64,000 nt of DNA from Variovorax saccharolyticus (GTDB lineage Bacteria; Pseudomonadota; Gammaproteobacteria; Burkholderiales; Burkholderiaceae_C). The notes under the pieces are model-generated. The model was not told the DNA's origin, did not search any database, and saw only the letters and a program-made list of their open reading frames with translations. The stretch is taken from the NCBI RefSeq assembly GCF_030316765.1, contig NZ_JASZYT010000007.1, positions 62,001-126,000 of the forward strand, in the 5' to 3' direction. Shown piece by piece: positions 1 through 8,965 of the stretch. Position 1 is the stretch's first letter; each line of letters opens with the position of its first letter. Position numbers and translations under genes: made by a program.

Positions 1-245
1 AGCAGCGCCGCCAGGAACAGCGCATAGGACTCCACCACCCACTGCGCCTGGAAGGCGCTCGCCTGCAGGTCGGCCTGGATCGCCGGCAGCGCGACATTGA
101 CCACGGTGCCGTCGATGAAGGCCATGCTCGAACCGACGATCGCCGCGGCGAGCACCCAGGGCCTGGAGCCCGGCGGGCAGTCCGCGGCGTCGCAACCGTG
201 GCGGATCAGGCTGTCGTCGCCCGGTGGTTTGCCGATCTGGGGCAT
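1..245 (-). CDS. DHA2-type MFS efflux transporter, partial (cut by window edge)
   Basis: Only the first 81 codons are inside the window; the rest lies beyond base 1. The start is the ATG at 245, giving MPQIGKPPGDDS, a soluble leader of about 30 residues and then a first membrane segment. The segment is followed by the motif AFIDGTVVNVALPAIQADLQ, which is the motif D1 region of DHA2 (EmrB/QacA, 14-helix) drug/proton antiporters, and by QWVVESYALFLAAL in the second helix. The family exports drugs, dyes or metabolites from the cytoplasm by proton antiport. It is divergent from the MocR-type regulator at 290, with only 44 bases between the two starts, so that regulator may control it. The substrate cannot be read from the fragment. 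Confidence 0.85.
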   Translation of the reverse strand, partial: MPQIGKPPGDDSLIRHGCDAADCPPGSRPWVLAAAIVGSSMAFIDGTVVNVALPAIQADLQASAFQAQWVVESYALFLAAL

Positions 246-289
246 GCGGCAGTATGCGGCCGCCGGCGGTGCCGGACAATCGCGGCTTC

Positions 290-1720
290 ATGACACGTTA
301 CGAAGCCCTGGCCTCCGAGATCGCCGAATCGATACGCACCGGCGTGCTGCATCCCGGCGACCGCCTGCCGTCGGTGCGCCAGGCACGCGCCAGCCGCGGC
401 GTCAGCCCGTCGACCGTGTTCCAGGCCTACTACCTGCTCGAGGCCCAGGGCCTGATCCGGGCCCGCGAACGCTCCGGCTACTACGTCGCCGAAGGCGCCC
501 GCCATTTGCCCCCCGAGCCCGAGGCCGCCTCCCAGCCCGAGAACGACGCGGTGCCGCTCGACGTCAGCGAGCACGTGTTCGAGATCCTCGAATCGACCAT
601 GGTGCGCGACGTGGTGCCGCTGGGCTCGGCCTTCCCGAGCCCGCTGCTGTTCCCGCTCGAGCGCCTGGGCCGCATCATGGCCTCGAGCGTGCAGAACCTC
701 GACCCCTGGAGCACGGTGGACGACCTGACGCCCGGCAACGCGCGCCTGCGCCGGCAGATCGCCCTGCGCTACCTGGCCGACGGCATGCAGGTCCACACCG
801 ACGAGATCGTCATCACCAACGGCGCACTGGAGGCGCTGAACCTGTGCCTGGCCAGCGTCACGCGGCCGGGCGATGCGGTACTGATCGAATCCCCCACCTT
901 CTATGCCGCTCTGCAGGCGCTGGAGCGGCTGGGCCTGGAGGCGATCGAGGTGCCGACCCATCCGCGCGAAGGCATGGCGCTCGACGCACTCGAGCGCGCC
1001 ATCGAGCGCCATCGGCCCAAGGCCTGCTGGCTGATGACCAACTTCCAGAACCCGCTCGGCAGCCTGATGCCCGAGACCCGGAAGAAGGCGCTGGTCGAAC
1101 TGCTGGCGCGCCACGAGATTCCCCTGATCGAGGACGACGTCTACGGCGAGCTGTATTTCGGCGACAAGCGGCCGCTGCCGGCCAAGGCCTTCGACACCCA
1201 GGGTCTGGTGATGCACTGCGCCTCGTTCTCCAAGTGCCTGGCGCCGGGCTATCGCATCGGCTGGGCCGCGCCCGGACGCTTCACGCGCGCGGTGGCACGC
1301 GCCAAGCTCACGACCACGCTGGGCGCTTCTGCCCCGACGCAGAACGGACTCGCGACCTATCTCGAGAAGGGCGGCTTCGACAAGCATCTGCGGCGGCTCA
1401 GGCGCACGCTGGCGGAGCAGCAGACACGGCTCGCGCAGGCGATCGGGGAGCACTTCCCCGCGGGCACCCGCGCCACGCGGCCGGCCGGCGGCTACTTCCT
1501 GTGGGTGGAGATGCCCAGGGAGATCGATGCGCTGGAACTGCATCGGCAGGCGCTCGCGCAAGGCATCAGCATGGCGCCGGGGCCGATCTTCTCGGCCCAG
1601 CGCGGCTTCGCGAACTGCCTGCGCCTCAACTACGGCCACCCTTGGGATGCGCGCACCGAGCAGGCGGTCGCGACGCTCGGGCGGCTCGCCCACGGCCTCG
1701 GGCAGCGATCGGCCGCGTGA
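290..1720 (+). CDS. MocR/PdxR-type regulator: GntR HTH fused to a PLP aminotransferase fold
   Basis: A 476-residue cytoplasmic transcription factor. The N-terminal 70 residues are a GntR winged helix (YEALASEIAESIRTGVLHPG, then LPSVRQARASRGVSPSTVFQ). The remainder is a class I aminotransferase-like domain with the PLP Schiff-base lysine in SFSKCLAPGYRIGW (K315) and the conserved FQNPLG and ED-DVYGEL stretches. MocR proteins usually sense a PLP adduct or an amino-acid-like ligand and activate or repress a neighbour; catalysis is rarely shown. I take the ATG at 290 (MTRYEAL) because the domain starts there; an in-frame upstream start at 224 would add a cysteine/glycine-rich leader and overlap the divergent efflux gene. 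The likely target is that divergent MFS gene; this is inference. Confidence 0.88.
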   Translation: MTRYEALASEIAESIRTGVLHPGDRLPSVRQARASRGVSPSTVFQAYYLLEAQGLIRARERSGYYVAEGARHLPPEPEAASQPENDAVPLDVSEHVFEILESTMVRDVVPLGSAFPSPLLFPLERLGRIMASSVQNLDPWSTVDDLTPGNARLRRQIALRYLADGMQVHTDEIVITNGALEALNLCLASVTRPGDAVLIESPTFYAALQALERLGLEAIEVPTHPREGMALDALERAIERHRPKACWLMTNFQNPLGSLMPETRKKALVELLARHEIPLIEDDVYGELYFGDKRPLPAKAFDTQGLVMHCASFSKCLAPGYRIGWAAPGRFTRAVARAKLTTTLGASAPTQNGLATYLEKGGFDKHLRRLRRTLAEQQTRLAQAIGEHFPAGTRATRPAGGYFLWVEMPREIDALELHRQALAQGISMAPGPIFSAQRGFANCLRLNYGHPWDARTEQAVATLGRLAHGLGQRSAA

Positions 1721-1783
1721 TAGATTGCACGCCAGTTGGTTTACCGGGCCCGCGTGCTCGAACAAGAACGGAAAAGGATAGCA

Positions 1784-3238
1784 ATGGGACCCTGGCTGGC
1801 CAGGATGCTGAAGCGCACCGCGCTGTTGCTGGGCATCGTCTTCGTCACCCTGATCGCGGTGCGCACCTACGACGTGCAGCGCGGCCCCGCGCTCGAGCCG
1901 TGGCACACCCACGTGCCCAAGGAGCTGTCCGGCGACGAGATCCGCAAGGCCGACTGGCCGACCTGGCTGGCGGCCGAGAACGCCGCCTTCGACGAGGTCC
2001 GCCGCGAGGTCACCGAGAAACTCCCGCCTGAACTGAAGAACCCGTCGAACCGCTATTTCGACGGCAGTCCGATCTATCCGGGCCACTTCCGGCAAGACTG
2101 GAACCGCTCCTACACGCTCGACCCGCAAGGCCCGCCCAAGGGCGCGGTGGTGCTGCTGCACGGCCTGACCGACTCCCCCTACAGCCTGCGCCATGTCGCG
2201 ACGCTCTACCGCGATCGCGGCTTCTCGGTGGTCGCGATCCGGATGCCGGGCCACGGCACCGTGCCCGCCGGCCTGACCCATGTGCAGTGGGAAGACTGGT
2301 CCGCCGCGACGCAGCTCGCAGTGCGCGAGGCCCGGCGCCGCGTGCCGGCGCCGCTGCCGCTGCACGTCGTCGGCTTCTCCAACGGCGGTGCGCTCGCCAC
2401 CAAGTACGCGCTCGACGCGATCGACGATCCGAAGCTCGCGCGGCCCGATCGCCTGATCCTGATCGCGCCGATGATCGGCATCACGGAACTCTCGCGCTTC
2501 GCCGGCGTGTTCGGCTGGCCGGCGATCTTCCCGGCCTTCGCCAAGGCGGCCTGGCTCGGCATCGTGCCGGAGTTCAACCCCTTCAAGTACAACTCGTTCC
2601 CGGTCAACGGGGCGCGCCAGTCGTCCCTGCTCACGCGCGACCTGCAGGCCCACGTGGCGCGCGAAGAGCGCGATGGCCGGCTCTCGCAGCTGCCGCCCAT
2701 CCTGACCTTCCAGTCGCTGATCGACTTCACGGTCAGCACGCGCGCGATCGTCACCGCCCTCTATGCGCGCCTGCCGGCCAACGGCAGCGAGCTGGTGCTC
2801 TTCGATCTCAACCGCAGCGTCAAGTTCGGGCCGCTGCTGCGCTCCGGCAGCGACCTGCGGCCCGAGCGGGTGTTCCCGCCGGCGCCGCGCAACTTCCGCA
2901 CCACGCTGGTGACCAACGTCGACACCCACAGCCGCCAGGTCGTGGCGCAGATCACCGAGGCCGGCAGCACCCAAGTGGACACCAAGGAGATCGGGCTCGA
3001 GTTCCCGCTCGAGGTGTTCTCGCTGTCGCATCTGGCGCTGCCCTTCCCGATCACCGATCCGCTGTACGGCATCCGGCCGGACGACAGCGACGACTTCGGC
3101 GTCAACCTCGGCGCGCTGGCGGTGCGCGGCGAGCGCGGCGGCCTGATCGTGAGCCTCGATTCGCTCACGCGGCTGTCCTCGAATCCGTTCTACGACTTCA
3201 TGGCCGAACGCATCGCGGCGGTGATCCCGGCGCGTTGA
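1784..3238 (+). CDS. Membrane-anchored alpha/beta hydrolase
   Basis: A 484-residue protein with one N-terminal hydrophobic segment (LLLGIVFVTLIAV, residues 14-26) followed by a soluble domain, so probably anchored in the inner membrane facing the periplasm, or possibly a long signal peptide. The catalytic domain has the oxyanion-side HGLTDSPYSLRH motif and the nucleophile elbow GFSNGG (Ser199), typical of serine esterases/lipases of the alpha/beta hydrolase fold. The ATG at 1784 is chosen because AGGAAAAGG-like purines sit just upstream and the hydrophobic segment follows directly; a GTG-type start at 1736 is also open. The substrate is not identifiable. It converges on the wall hydrolase gene with a 40-base gap that holds a short GCGGGT/ACCCGC inverted repeat but no T-run. 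Confidence 0.8.
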   Translation: MGPWLARMLKRTALLLGIVFVTLIAVRTYDVQRGPALEPWHTHVPKELSGDEIRKADWPTWLAAENAAFDEVRREVTEKLPPELKNPSNRYFDGSPIYPGHFRQDWNRSYTLDPQGPPKGAVVLLHGLTDSPYSLRHVATLYRDRGFSVVAIRMPGHGTVPAGLTHVQWEDWSAATQLAVREARRRVPAPLPLHVVGFSNGGALATKYALDAIDDPKLARPDRLILIAPMIGITELSRFAGVFGWPAIFPAFAKAAWLGIVPEFNPFKYNSFPVNGARQSSLLTRDLQAHVAREERDGRLSQLPPILTFQSLIDFTVSTRAIVTALYARLPANGSELVLFDLNRSVKFGPLLRSGSDLRPERVFPPAPRNFRTTLVTNVDTHSRQVVAQITEAGSTQVDTKEIGLEFPLEVFSLSHLALPFPITDPLYGIRPDDSDDFGVNLGALAVRGERGGLIVSLDSLTRLSSNPFYDFMAERIAAVIPAR

Positions 3239-3278
3239 GCGGGTCGGGCGCATCAGCACCCGCGCCGCGCCATGCCGC

Positions 3279-4991
3279 TCAGGCGTGAATCCAGAACGCG
3301 CTTTCCGCGAACTCCTCGCCGTTCCACCAGCCGGGCTTGCCGGTGCCCCGGCCGAAGTTGCGCGCGCCGGCCTGGCTCTGAAGCGGCGCGATGACCTCGC
3401 CGGCGGCGTTGCGTCGCGCGCTCGCGCCCTCGGTCTCGGGGATCACGGCGACGATGTGGCCCGATCGGCCATCTTCTTTTCTTCGCGCCACGATCAATCC
3501 GACGGCGCCCTGGTTCGCAGCCTGCTGCAGCCCGGTCAGCGTCCCGGTCTGGCGCCAGCCGAAGCCCGCGCCGAAATCGCGCAGCCAGCGGAACAGGTCG
3601 TTGGCACGCATCTCGACCAGGGTGTTGCCGATCAGCGGTGCGACCTGCGCGCCGCCGGCCATCGAGACGATGGCCGGCGTGCTCCACCAGACCCGCGGCA
3701 GGTAGACGCCCGCGAGATGGCAGTAGTCGTGGCTGTAGATGTTGCAGAAGGTCAGGCCGGCGCGCGGCTGGTAGCGCTTGTGGCTGGGCTTGTCCACCGC
3801 CAGCCAGTCGACGATGGCGCCGAGTTCGGCCCGCAGCGCCTCGGCCGTGGTGCCCTGCCGGCCCGGCTGGCCCGCCTCGTTGAGCGAATGGGCGTTGGCC
3901 AGGTCGCGCCGCCGCGTCACGCTGCCCGGTGAACGCGGCATGCTCGCCGCCGGCGGCGTGAAGCCCGGCACCGGCGCCGCGCGCGCCCCCCGGGGCAGCG
4001 CCGCGCGCCGCGGCACCGGTGCCGGTGCCAGGAACTTCATCGACGCGAAGCCATGCAGCAAGGCGCCGAAGAGCTCGGTCTCCACCTCCATGAAGCCCTT
4101 GACCGCGGTGCCCGTGACCGCGCGCACCCCATGCCCGGCCGGCAGGTTCGCGACCACGTTGGCCTGGGGCGGCGAACTGATGAGCGGCGCGCTGCGCAGG
4201 CGCAGCATGCCATCGGTCGTCGTCACCACCAGCGCCTGGCCCCGGGCGCTCGGCGGCGTCGGCGGCGGGACGATCGCAACGCCCGGCGGCGGCTCGGCCA
4301 GCGTGTTCGTGTCACCCGGCAGCGCGACGGTGCGGGACAGCCGGATGAAGTCGAACAGCAGTTCGCCGTAGAAGCTGGTGCCGTTGAAATGGCCTTGCTT
4401 GAGACCCTTGGCCGGCTTGAAGCCGCCGGTGTTGTACGCGATGCCGACGGCAGCCAGTTCGAGATCGCTGAGCGCTGTGCGATTCTGAAAGCCCAGCTTG
4501 CGCAGCGCGTTGCGCAGTTCGTCCAGGCACTGGCCCAGCGTCTCCTCGAACTGCTCGTAGCGCCGTTCGAGGAAGTAGTCGGGATCGGAGACGAAGAACT
4601 GGAGGTCGCGCTGGAACATGCCGTAGCCGTGGCAGAACTTGTCGGGCCGCGCCGCCACGGCCGCGTAGCCCGGCACCTTGGCCGCCATGTCGACCAGCGC
4701 CTGGTGCGCGATCGCGAACATCTGGTCGCCGCGCGGGCGCGACAGCAGCTCGGCCTTGGTCCGCGGGAAGGCGCGGCGCCCCTTGTCGGCGTCCAGCGTG
4801 TCGCCCACGCACAGCGCGAGGATGCGCGGCGTCGGGATGTTCTTGCGGCGCAGCACCGGCCAGATGTGGCCGGTCTCCTGGCAGGCGATGGCGGCGATCA
4901 TGTCCACCGTCAGCGCTGTGCCGGCCAGCAGCGGAGCAATCCTCGACTGGAATTCGGTCTTGAACCACAGGATGTCCGAACGATCAGGCAT
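3279..4991 (-). CDS. Modular peptidoglycan hydrolase: lytic transglycosylase-like + SH3-like + papain-like C-terminal domain
   Basis: A 570-residue protein that I read as three modules. Residues 25-220 carry all three landmarks of the SLT/lysozyme-like fold: a catalytic-type Glu in ACQETGH (E39), GYGMFQ in place of the GLMQ motif (122-127) and AYNTGG in place of AYNAG (185-190). Residues 250-322 look like a bacterial SH3 domain (LRLRSAPL, then VRAVTGTAVKGFMEVE). A Pro/Ala/Arg-rich linker (325-360) follows. The C-terminal 190 residues hold FCNIYSHDYCHL (C416) and SGHIVAVIPE (H512), spaced like the Cys/His pair of NlpC/P60 or CHAP amidases. There is no signal peptide or membrane segment, so export would need a secretion system or lysis. 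It could be a phage-type endolysin or a contact-dependent antibacterial effector. No immunity gene is recognisable beside it. Confidence 0.6.
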   Translation of the reverse strand: MPDRSDILWFKTEFQSRIAPLLAGTALTVDMIAAIACQETGHIWPVLRRKNIPTPRILALCVGDTLDADKGRRAFPRTKAELLSRPRGDQMFAIAHQALVDMAAKVPGYAAVAARPDKFCHGYGMFQRDLQFFVSDPDYFLERRYEQFEETLGQCLDELRNALRKLGFQNRTALSDLELAAVGIAYNTGGFKPAKGLKQGHFNGTSFYGELLFDFIRLSRTVALPGDTNTLAEPPPGVAIVPPPTPPSARGQALVVTTTDGMLRLRSAPLISSPPQANVVANLPAGHGVRAVTGTAVKGFMEVETELFGALLHGFASMKFLAPAPVPRRAALPRGARAAPVPGFTPPAASMPRSPGSVTRRRDLANAHSLNEAGQPGRQGTTAEALRAELGAIVDWLAVDKPSHKRYQPRAGLTFCNIYSHDYCHLAGVYLPRVWWSTPAIVSMAGGAQVAPLIGNTLVEMRANDLFRWLRDFGAGFGWRQTGTLTGLQQAANQGAVGLIVARRKEDGRSGHIVAVIPETEGASARRNAAGEVIAPLQSQAGARNFGRGTGKPGWWNGEEFAESAFWIHA

Positions 4992-5071
4992 GGGGCCCCC
5001 TTGGCTGCGCAGGGCCTGACGATAGGAGCCGGCTCCGCGGCCGGCAATCGGCCGTCGGAGATAGGACGGCT

Positions 5072-6535
5072 TCAGCCGTGCCGTGCGATCGGCTGCCGGG
5101 TGCGCAAGCTGCTGCAGACCGCGGCCACCGCGGCGCAGCAGGCAGCCAGCCCGAGAGCGATCACCTGGCCACGGCCGTCGTGCGGGCTCCAGAAGCTGAA
5201 GATGCCGGCCAGCATCACGGCGCCCAGCGTCTGCCCGGTCAGCCGCGCCGTGCCCAGCATGCCGCTCGCGGCGCCGCTGCGCTGCGGCGGCGGCGTGGTC
5301 ACGATGGTGTGGTTGTTGGGCGACTGGAACAAGCCGAAGCCCAAGCCGCACAGCACCATGCGCCAGACGATGTCGGCGTTGCCCGGATGGGCCGGAAGCG
5401 CGGCCAGCAGCGCCAGGCCGGTGGCCAGCAGTGCCAGCCCGATGCCGCCGAGCAAGCCGTCCGGATATCGGCCGATCAGCCGACCGGCGATCGGTGCCAT
5501 CACCACGATCGCCAGCGGCCAGGCGGTGATCAGCAGCCCGGCCTCGAAGTGCGAGCGGCCATAGGTGTCGAGCAGCAGGAAGGGCAGCGCGATGAAGGAC
5601 AGCATCTGGGCGCAGAAGGCGCCGACCGATGTCCCCATCGAGAGCGCGAACACGGGGATGCGCAACAGGTCGACCGGGAACAGCGGCACCGCCTGGGCGG
5701 CCTGCCGCCGCAGGTAGAAGAAGCCGACCGCGATGCCCGCCAGCAGCAGCCCCCAGGCCATCGGCCCGGCGCCCTGCCCGGCTTCGCCGCGCACGCCCAG
5801 CCGGTCGGCGCCGATGAAGATCAACGCGAACATCGCGATGTTGAGCGCCACATCGAGCAGCGAGAAACGCAGTCCGGATGATTTCGCTTCGTTGGCCGGC
5901 AGCGCGCGCAAGCCGAGCACCAGCACCAGGGCCCCCAGCGGGACGTTGAGCGCGAACAGCCAGGGCCAGGAGGCCACCGAGAGGATTCCGGCCGCCACGG
6001 AGGGGCCCGCCACCGAGGCGGTGGCGACCACCATCGAGTTGATCGCCATGCCGCGCCCGAGCTGCGACGACGGATAGATCAGCCGGACCAGCGCCGCATT
6101 GACGCTCATGATGCCGGCGGCGCCGAGCCCCTGCAGCGCGCGGCCCGCGATCAGCATGCCGAGCGAGTTCGACAGGGTGGCGATCAGAGAAGCGGCCGCG
6201 AACAGCGCCATGCCGGTCAGGTAGACGCGCCGGTAGCCGATGCGATCCCCCAGCGACGCCAGTGGCAGCAGCATCACCAGCGTGGCGATCTGGTAGGCGT
6301 TGACGACCCAGATGGCATGCGCCGGATCGGCCTGCAGTTCGCGCGCGATGCCCGGCAGCGCGAGGTTCACGATGGTGCCGTCGAGCACCGCCACCGCGAT
6401 GCCGAGGATCACCACCACCATCGCCTGCCGGCGCTGCGGCTGCGGCAGCCCGTCGGCGACGATGGCTGCGGCCGCAGGCGCGGGAATCGCCGACACCGCG
6501 TCAGCCCGCCTGGCAGGCGGCCTGGCGCCGGCCAT
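5072..6535 (-). CDS. DHA2-type (EmrB/QacA) MFS drug efflux transporter
   Basis: A 487-residue inner-membrane proton antiporter. The motif VLDGTIVNLALPGIAREL follows the first helix, LGDRIGYRRVYL is motif A between helices 2 and 3, and GRALQGLGAAGIMSVNAAL is motif B. The length and helix content fit the 14-helix DHA2 class. The annotated ATG lies 35 bases inside the upstream efflux gene; a GTG at 6496, five bases past that gene's stop, is an equally good start and would remove the alanine/arginine-rich first 13 residues. Overlap with the upstream Bcr-type gene indicates co-transcription and translational coupling. No membrane-fusion partner gene is adjacent, so it probably works alone in the inner membrane. 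Confidence 0.88.
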   Translation of the reverse strand: MAGARPPARRADAVSAIPAPAAAAIVADGLPQPQRRQAMVVVILGIAVAVLDGTIVNLALPGIARELQADPAHAIWVVNAYQIATLVMLLPLASLGDRIGYRRVYLTGMALFAAASLIATLSNSLGMLIAGRALQGLGAAGIMSVNAALVRLIYPSSQLGRGMAINSMVVATASVAGPSVAAGILSVASWPWLFALNVPLGALVLVLGLRALPANEAKSSGLRFSLLDVALNIAMFALIFIGADRLGVRGEAGQGAGPMAWGLLLAGIAVGFFYLRRQAAQAVPLFPVDLLRIPVFALSMGTSVGAFCAQMLSFIALPFLLLDTYGRSHFEAGLLITAWPLAIVVMAPIAGRLIGRYPDGLLGGIGLALLATGLALLAALPAHPGNADIVWRMVLCGLGFGLFQSPNNHTIVTTPPPQRSGAASGMLGTARLTGQTLGAVMLAGIFSFWSPHDGRGQVIALGLAACCAAVAAVCSSLRTRQPIARHG

Positions 6536-7706
6536 CGAGCGTGAGCCAGGTCAGCACGACCGCGATCAGGGCGCCGCCGGCCATGCCGGTCACCATCGGC
6601 AGCGGCCGGCCGTCGGTGAACAGGCCGACCACCGCCATCACCACCGCGCCGGTCAGCATCTGCAAGGTGCCGAGCAGCGCCGAGGCGGTGCCGGCGATGG
6701 CGCCGTGCTTCTCGAGCGCCAGCACCGAGGTGGTCGGGATCACCAGGCCCATGAGGCCGCTGGCGATGAAGTACAGCACGATCAGCACTGCCAGCCGGTC
6801 GCCGCCGCTGGCGAAGTAGGCGAACATCGCGAGCATCACCGCGCCGCAGGCGCAGACGCTGGTCTTGACCACGCGCTCGATGCCGAAGCGCTCGCACAGC
6901 GGGCCGTTGAGCTGCGCGGCGGCGAAGAAGGCCGCAGCGTTGACGCCGAAGGCGATGCTGTACATCACCGGCGACAGGCCGTAGTGGTCGATCATCACGA
7001 AGGAGGAGTTCGCGAGGTAGGTGAAGAAGCCGGCCATCGCGAAGGCGCCGATGAAGACCAGCCCGAGGTAGTGCGTGTCGCGCAGCAGCACGCCGTAGGC
7101 CGCGAGCGCGCTGCCCAGGCTGCTCTCGACGCGCTGCTCGGGCGGACGGGTCTCCTTGAGCACCGAGGCGATGGTCGCCAGCCCGATCGCGGCGGCCAGC
7201 GTCACGGCCCAGAACACGCCGCGCCAGCCGGTGAAGGCGATCACCGCGCTGCCGGCCAGCGGCGCCAGGATCGGCGACACGCTGAAGACCAGCATCAGCA
7301 GCGACATCAGGCGCGCGGCGTCGTTGCCCGTGTGCAGGTCGCGCACCACGGCGCGCGGGATCGCCATGCCCGCCGCGGCGCCGAGCCCCTGGACGAAGCG
7401 CAGGGCGATCAGCATCTCGATGCTGGTGGCCAGCGCGCAGCCGATGCTGGCCAGCGCGAACAGGCCGAGGCCGAAGTACAGCGGTGGCTTGCGCCCCACC
7501 ATGTCCGACACCGGACCGTAGAGCAGTTGCCCGACGCCGAGCGAAATGAAGAAGGCCGTGAGGCTCATCTGCACCGGTCCGATGCCGGCCTGCAGGCTGC
7601 TGCCGATCTCGGGCAGGGCCGGAAGATACATGTCGATCGCGAACGGGCCGATGGCCGACAACAGGCCCAGCACGAGCGCGATCTTGAAGAAGCGCGAAGA
7701 AGTCAT
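6501..7706 (-). CDS. Bcr/CflA-family multidrug efflux MFS transporter
   Basis: A 401-residue 12-helix DHA1 transporter. The signature FAIDMYLPALPEI at the end of helix 1 is characteristic of the Bcr/CflA subfamily (bicyclomycin, chloramphenicol and sulfonamide export). YGPVSDMVGRKPPL is motif A, RFVQGLGAAAGMAIPRAVVRDL is the motif B/C region, and a central loop near residue 195 (KETRPPEQRV) splits the two six-helix halves. The start at 7706 gives the usual short MTSSRFFKIALVLGLLSAIGP N-terminus. It is the first gene of a two-gene efflux unit with the overlapping DHA2 gene; the two probably differ in substrate. Confidence 0.9.
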   Translation of the reverse strand: MTSSRFFKIALVLGLLSAIGPFAIDMYLPALPEIGSSLQAGIGPVQMSLTAFFISLGVGQLLYGPVSDMVGRKPPLYFGLGLFALASIGCALATSIEMLIALRFVQGLGAAAGMAIPRAVVRDLHTGNDAARLMSLLMLVFSVSPILAPLAGSAVIAFTGWRGVFWAVTLAAAIGLATIASVLKETRPPEQRVESSLGSALAAYGVLLRDTHYLGLVFIGAFAMAGFFTYLANSSFVMIDHYGLSPVMYSIAFGVNAAAFFAAAQLNGPLCERFGIERVVKTSVCACGAVMLAMFAYFASGGDRLAVLIVLYFIASGLMGLVIPTTSVLALEKHGAIAGTASALLGTLQMLTGAVVMAVVGLFTDGRPLPMVTGMAGGALIAVVLTWLTLDGRRQAACQAG

Positions 7707-7771
7707 GGCCCGATTGTCGCCAAGGCGGCGATGAACCGTCCGGAGCGCGATCGGACGAGCTGTGCTAGGCC

Positions 7772-8317
7772 TCAGAAAAGATCAGCGCTCTCGCTTGCCG
7801 GCCGCGCCCCTTCGATCGCCAGCAGCCGCAGCTTCGAGGCCGCTCCGCCGTGCGCAGAGAAGCCGCCCCACTTGCCGCCCGCGCCCAGCACGCGATGGCA
7901 GGGCACCACCGGGGCGAAGGGATTGAGGCCCAGCGCCTGCCCCACCGCGCGCGCCAGGCCCTTGTCGCCAAGCTCGGCCGCGATCTCGCCGTAGCTGCGG
8001 GTCTGGCCTGGCGGGATGCGGCGCGCGATCGCGTAGACGCGCTGGTGGAACTCGCTGACGCCTTCCATGTCGAGCTCGATCTCCGCCAGGTCGAGCGCCT
8101 CGCCGGCCAGCAGCGCGCGGATGCCCGCGACCGCCGGCCCGACCTCCGCCGGCGCCTCGGCTGCTTCGACCCAACCGGGGAAACGCCGCCGCATGCGCTC
8201 GCGCGTCGCGCCCTCCCCGCCCTCGGGCAACTGCACGCCGACGATGCCGCGCGGACCCCAGGCGATGCCGCAGGCGCCGATCGGCGTTTCGAAGAGCGCG
8301 AAGCCGCCGGGGCCCAT
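7772..8317 (-). CDS. ogt: Methylated-DNA-[protein]-cysteine S-methyltransferase (Ogt/MGMT)
   Basis: A 181-residue suicide DNA-repair protein that transfers an alkyl group from O6-alkylguanine or O4-alkylthymine to its own cysteine. The active-site motif VVPCHRVL has the acceptor at C140, preceded by FHQRVYAIARRIPPGQTRSYG (helix-turn-helix region with the arginine finger) and by GLARAVGQALGLNP. The length fits the stand-alone Ogt form with no Ada methyl-phosphotriester or AraC domain. It starts 15 bases after the pqiC stop on the same strand, so it may be the last gene of the pqi transcript. Regulation by an Ada-like factor cannot be seen here. Confidence 0.93.
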   Translation of the reverse strand: MGPGGFALFETPIGACGIAWGPRGIVGVQLPEGGEGATRERMRRRFPGWVEAAEAPAEVGPAVAGIRALLAGEALDLAEIELDMEGVSEFHQRVYAIARRIPPGQTRSYGEIAAELGDKGLARAVGQALGLNPFAPVVPCHRVLGAGGKWGGFSAHGGAASKLRLLAIEGARPASESADLF

Positions 8318-8332
8318 CTCAGGCTCGCTGCA

Positions 8333-8965
8333 TCAGGCGGCGCAGGACGCCACCGGCTGGCCCTGCAGCGCAGGGACGCTGGCCGCGATCGCATCGGCCA
8401 GGCGCGAAGCCACCCGCTGGCTGCCCTGCGCCAACGCCTCGATACCGCCGCCCACGGGTTCCGTCAACACGATCCGGCAACCGACCGACGGACCTTCGTC
8501 GGTTCGCCGCAGGGTCCAGCTGAAGGCGGCGTCGACCCGGCTGCCCTCGATGGCGTCGAACTGCCCCATCTGCACGCCGATGCGGACCGCCGGCTGGCCA
8601 CGCTGGCGGCCGGTGCGCGTCAGGTCGACGGCGCCCAGGCGCACCGCGACCGCGCTGCCCAGCGCGTCGCGCAGCTCGCTTTCGAAGGACGAAGACCAGC
8701 GATGCTGCTCGAGGATCTCGACCTGCGGACCGGCCGCCGAACCCTTCTGCCGCACCACCAGCTGCGGCCGCACGAAGCGCTCGGGCATCGCGATCGGCGC
8801 GAGCTCGATGTAGAGCGGCGCAGCCGCGGCGGACGGCGCGCGCGGCACCGGCGCGCTGGTCTCCGCCAGGCTGTAGAACTGCGTGCGCGTGCTGCCGCAT
8901 CCCGCCACCGCCAGCAGCGCCGCCGCCAGGAGCCATGCGCCCGGGCGCAACTTCGTCGTTCTCAT
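8333..8965 (-). CDS. pqiC: PqiC-type outer-membrane lipoprotein of an MCE lipid-transport system
   Basis: A 210-residue lipoprotein: a signal sequence ends in the lipobox LAVAGC with the lipidated cysteine at position 22, and the next residue is not aspartate, consistent with outer-membrane sorting. The mature part resembles the ABC transport auxiliary lipoprotein family (QFYSLAE near the N-terminus, then IELAPIAMPERFVRPQLV). In E. coli PqiC forms a ring in the outer membrane that docks the periplasmic PqiB tube. The ATG overlaps the pqiB stop by 4 bases, so the two are translationally coupled. The neighbourhood, rather than sequence alone, fixes the name. Confidence 0.85.
   Translation of the reverse strand: MRTTKLRPGAWLLAAALLAVAGCGSTRTQFYSLAETSAPVPRAPSAAAAPLYIELAPIAMPERFVRPQLVVRQKGSAAGPQVEILEQHRWSSSFESELRDALGSAVAVRLGAVDLTRTGRQRGQPAVRIGVQMGQFDAIEGSRVDAAFSWTLRRTDEGPSVGCRIVLTEPVGGGIEALAQGSQRVASRLADAIAASVPALQGQPVASCAA

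Noticed and set aside
206..3259. Minus-strand open frame of 1017 codons across the MocR and hydrolase genes
   Set aside because: Shadow frame of two conserved plus-strand genes, with arginine/histidine-rich sequence and no recognisable motif.
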